39,824 nt of DNA from JASLCR01 sp964384345 (GTDB lineage: Bacteria > Patescibacteriota > Saccharimonadia > Saccharimonadales > Saccharimonadaceae): positions 1 to 39,824 of the forward strand of contig CAYLKD010000009.1 in assembly GCA_964384345.1 (NCBI GenBank), given 5' to 3'. The notes under the pieces are model-generated. The model worked only from the letters and a program-made list of their open reading frames with translations. It did no database searches and was not told the origin of the DNA. Positions 37,910-39,824 of this stretch are shown here, piece after piece (positions within the stretch are counted from its first letter, which is position 1; each line of letters starts with the position of its first letter). The position numbers and the translations under genes are program-made.

Positions 37910-38446
37910 TCATAAACGTATATCTATTTTTATATTCTGCCACACAAGACCGTTGTTATCGGTATATGCTAAACCATCTTTTTCAAAACCTACTGACTCG
38001 TTTAGATTGGCTACTGCAATGTTGTCGACGAGGTGGCGAGAGTAAATAGTATCTAAGTGCAAAGTGTTCTTTATGTAGTTAATGGCCGCTTGCATGACGG
38101 ACTTGCCGATACCTTTGCCGCGGTAGTCGGGATTACCAATCATGATATGGATGCTTGGTGGACGCACGTTATGATTTTCCTCTAGCTCAATCCAAACGAC
38201 GCCGATCGTCATGTCGTCGACAACGATCATTCGAGTTATTTGTTTTTGCTGCTTTTCAAACTTGATAAACTCACCTATGATCGCTGTTTCGCTTTCTGTC
38301 GTGGAAGGTGCAATCTCATGCTCGGCATTTCCCATACTGAGTAAGGTGGCGTGGCCCTCCGGCCTTTGGAACCAGCTTAACGCAAAGGGCACATCCCTAT
38401 CTATGTCGGGCGGTAAAAGTCGAATACTAGGATTATCGGTTTGCAT
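37910..38446 (-). CDS. GNAT-family N-acetyltransferase
   Basis: A 178-aa protein. NPSIRLLPPDIDRDVPFALSWF opens the fold. The acetyl-CoA motif is IGNPDYRGKGIGKSVMQAAINYI (Q/RxxGxG/A), and the C-terminal SRHLVDNIAVANLNESVGFEKDGLAY fits the RimJ/RimL/AAC-type subgroup. The substrate (protein N terminus, antibiotic or polyamine) is unpredictable. TATAAG six bases before the ATG, or TATAAT 19 bases before, could be the promoter. Confidence 0.88.
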   Translation of the reverse strand: MQTDNPSIRLLPPDIDRDVPFALSWFQRPEGHATLLSMGNAEHEIAPSTTESETAIIGEFIKFEKQQKQITRMIVVDDMTIGVVWIELEENHNVRPPSIHIMIGNPDYRGKGIGKSVMQAAINYIKNTLHLDTIYSRHLVDNIAVANLNESVGFEKDGLAYTDNNGLVWQNIKIDIRL

Positions 38447-38551
38447 ATTGTGCTTATATTCTATTATTATACGTATGATTGATTTTTCGAGTATACCACT
38501 TTACATCTAGGACAAGATTATACGAATACAAGTAGCACAATCTGATAATAA

Positions 38552-38740
38552 TTACAGCCGGAACAGCAGCAACCCAAAACCACCAATAAGAAACGTCCAA
38601 CTGTGAATCTTTTTAAACTTAATACACCATTAGTGTGGGAAGTCACTGGATCGATTTATGTCATAAGTGCCTTGGCTGCATTCTATCCCCTCTGCCGTAA
38701 CGTGAAAAGATCGCCTGCATTGGATATGCGAAACGAATAA
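38552..38740 (+). pseudogene. Remnant of a membrane-protein gene (C-terminal fragment)
   Basis: An open frame of 63 codons lies directly after three in-frame stops (TGA-TAA-TAA at 38543-38551) and has no ATG until near its end. It reads as a natural protein tail: a Gln/Lys/Pro-rich linker, one hydrophobic segment (VTGSIYVISALAAFYPL) and a basic C terminus ending SPALDMRNE. It resembles the last membrane helix of a permease, but the family is not identifiable. Alternatively it is a small gene starting at a GTG. The stretch 38447-38761 is otherwise empty. Confidence 0.4.
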
Positions 38741-38761
38741 GAATTTAGTGTAATAAGATAT

Positions 38762-39337
38762 CTAATACGTTAGTATTTTTCGTAATGTGATTGTAGATAT
38801 TAATGCATTGAATAGCAAAACAATTGATAATATTATTGCAAAGGATATGATTTTCAGCAAACCTACCGACAATGCTGATATTTCTACTGCACCCAAGATC
38901 GAGTATCCTAACCAGTAAGATGTACTTGATTTGCTGTACGCGTTGAATGAGTTATTCGTATATCGTATGAATGTAAATAATAAAGCGTACACAACTAACC
39001 ATGCTAAGAATGAAAAAAATATTAAACCGATATTACCATCTCTCCATAAATTACTTATGTTGATTGCAAGTACCAATATGACTGCTGATAATACGCTGCC
39101 ATAGACGGAAATAATTATATAAGCATGCTTTGGTAGTCGTTGCTCTCTAAGTAAAGAGCGCTTTTTTTCAATATCTCGAAGCTCTTCATAAGTTTTTGCA
39201 TGCGGATACAATTCAGCAATATCTGTATTGTTACGAAACTTTCGAGGCTGGCTATATTCATTGACATCTGTTGTGCTAAGATTATTGGCATTAGCATAGT
39301 TTTCAGAATCAGAATTGAGTATTTGCCTACTATTCAT
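38762..39337 (-). CDS. Small polytopic membrane protein
   Basis: A 191-aa protein. A polar N-terminal half (1-72, with a KTYEELRDIEKKRSLLREQRL helix) precedes four hydrophobic helices: about 74-94 (YIIISVYGSVLSAVILVLAI), 102-123, 140-160 and 163-187. No signal peptide or known motif is seen. The start at ATG 39337 is the first plausible one; AATAAT lies five bases upstream. Flanking DNA is very AT-rich. Confidence 0.65.
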   Translation of the reverse strand: MNSRQILNSDSENYANANNLSTTDVNEYSQPRKFRNNTDIAELYPHAKTYEELRDIEKKRSLLREQRLPKHAYIIISVYGSVLSAVILVLAINISNLWRDGNIGLIFFSFLAWLVVYALLFTFIRYTNNSFNAYSKSSTSYWLGYSILGAVEISALSVGLLKIISFAIILSIVLLFNALISTITLRKILTY

Positions 39338-39470
39338 CTGGTATTATTCATCATAATTATAACGTTGGTGTAATTATAGCATATCCGTATTTTTCGATGG
39401 GTCATGCAATGTATATAGTATGTCAACAAAAGACATCGTATCTAAAATTCTTACTGCCTAGCAGGAGAAT

Positions 39471-39632
39471 ATGAAATATCAAGTTAATTTTACGTCTCAT
39501 TCAGAAAAGCTAGGAAGCCTCTCTTCTAAACTGCTACTTGCTGGAGCACAACGATTTACCGGCAATGTCGAAACAGTTCATAGTACAGTTATCCTACATT
39601 ATCGATCTACAAATCATAGATTAAATGATTAG
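39471..39632 (+). CDS. 53-aa hypothetical protein
   Basis: AGGAGA at 39463-39468 precedes ATG 39471 at proper spacing, and TATAGT at 39414-39419 may be the -10. The product (MKYQVNFTSHSEKLGSLSS...) contains KLLLAGAQRFTGNVETVHSTVILHY, with possible short strands, and a polar C terminus. No homologue is recognised. The promoter plus ribosome site make translation plausible, but a random small ORF cannot be excluded. Confidence 0.4.
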   Translation: MKYQVNFTSHSEKLGSLSSKLLLAGAQRFTGNVETVHSTVILHYRSTNHRLND

Positions 39633-39662
39633 TGATTTTATTAGCAGCCCTATTGGACGATC

Positions 39663-39824
39663 TTAGAACTTTAGTAAAGCAATAATTCGCCCCTCTAGGA
39701 ACTTATAAGAAATATCTTTTACACTATCACGATGCATAGTATTTGAAATAATCTCTAAACCTTTGTCTTCGAACGGCTTAAAACTTTCAGGTAGAATATT
39801 TACAAGTTCATCAGCTACTAATAT
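39663..39824 (-). CDS. C-terminal 53 residues of an unknown protein (runs off window)
   Basis: An open frame enters from the right edge on the minus strand and stops at TAA 39663. It reads ADELVNILPESFKPFEDKG, then ISNTMHRDSVKDISYKF, and ends LEGRIIALLKF. The residue pattern (amphipathic, with normal amino-acid composition) looks like genuine coding sequence. No family is identifiable from this fragment. Confidence 0.45.
   Translation of the reverse strand: MLVADELVNILPESFKPFEDKGLEIISNTMHRDSVKDISYKFLEGRIIALLKF

Noticed and set aside
1..39824. CRISPR array or tandem repeats
   Set aside because: Read at all scales, no regularly spaced direct repeats were seen; repeated short words are terminator stems or -10 boxes.

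Overview
The window looks like chromosomal DNA of a reduced bacterium of the Candidate Phyla Radiation/Patescibacteria, most likely Saccharibacteria (TM7). This is inferred from gene content and compactness; no 16S rRNA is present to prove it. TGA is used as a stop (for example 34709-34711), so the Gracilibacteria/SR1 code is excluded. Most genes are on the minus strand, tightly packed. Many start codons lie only 5-8 bases downstream of a TATAAT-like -10 box with no Shine-Dalgarno, which suggests widespread leaderless mRNAs. Operon-internal and ribosomal genes use ordinary AAGGA/GGAGG sites.

Layout. 1-2103: a truncated 2H-phosphoesterase gene, then a large serine recombinase with a small overlapping upstream ORF and a 40-bp palindrome over its promoter, next to a tRNA-Gln(UUG) gene. 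2193-6969: MscS channel, GreA, a two-component system, an HxlR regulator and an AI-2E-type permease. 6987-14647: a replication/repair operon running dnaX, dnaB, a GT-C-like membrane protein, ebfC, recR, a DHH phosphoesterase and cysS. 14691-22795: thymidine kinase, an uncharacterised 171-aa protein, a threonine dehydratase-like enzyme with a possible attenuator, rplJ-rplL, an orphan 278-aa gene, and thymidylate genes tmk, dcd, folA and thyA. 22921-28654: the usual secE-nusG-rplK-rplA run, here split by a plus-strand trehalose-6-phosphate synthase/phosphatase fusion and several small genes. 28746-33357: a PAS histidine kinase, a YgjP-type metallopeptidase, a P-loop kinase-like protein, a PH-like protein and a small regulator/membrane-protein pair. 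33456-35127: a Y-family DNA polymerase behind two small overlapping ORFs. 35370-39824: an accessory region with a cysteine-motif miniprotein followed by a pseudoknot-like RNA, an SMC-like ATPase, a GC-rich orphan gene, an alpha/beta hydrolase, a GNAT acetyltransferase, a pseudogene fragment and small membrane or hypothetical genes.

How the genes fit together. Five enzymes (Tdk, Dcd, ThyA, Tmk, FolA) make a nearly complete dTTP supply and salvage set. The dnaX-recR block supplies replication and repair. The translation block is dispersed but still co-oriented. DnaX and RecR have both lost the zinc-binding cysteines usual in their families, while CysRS keeps its own.

Most unusual items: the leaderless promoter architecture; the palindrome at the recombinase promoter; the overlapping A-B-A'-B' inverted repeats (a pseudoknot or two-state RNA) after the miniprotein gene at 35467-35667; the three-gene Y-polymerase operon; and the zinc losses. 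No CRISPR array, insertion sequence or rRNA was seen. I found several plausible small systems but nothing I can claim as a proven new one.
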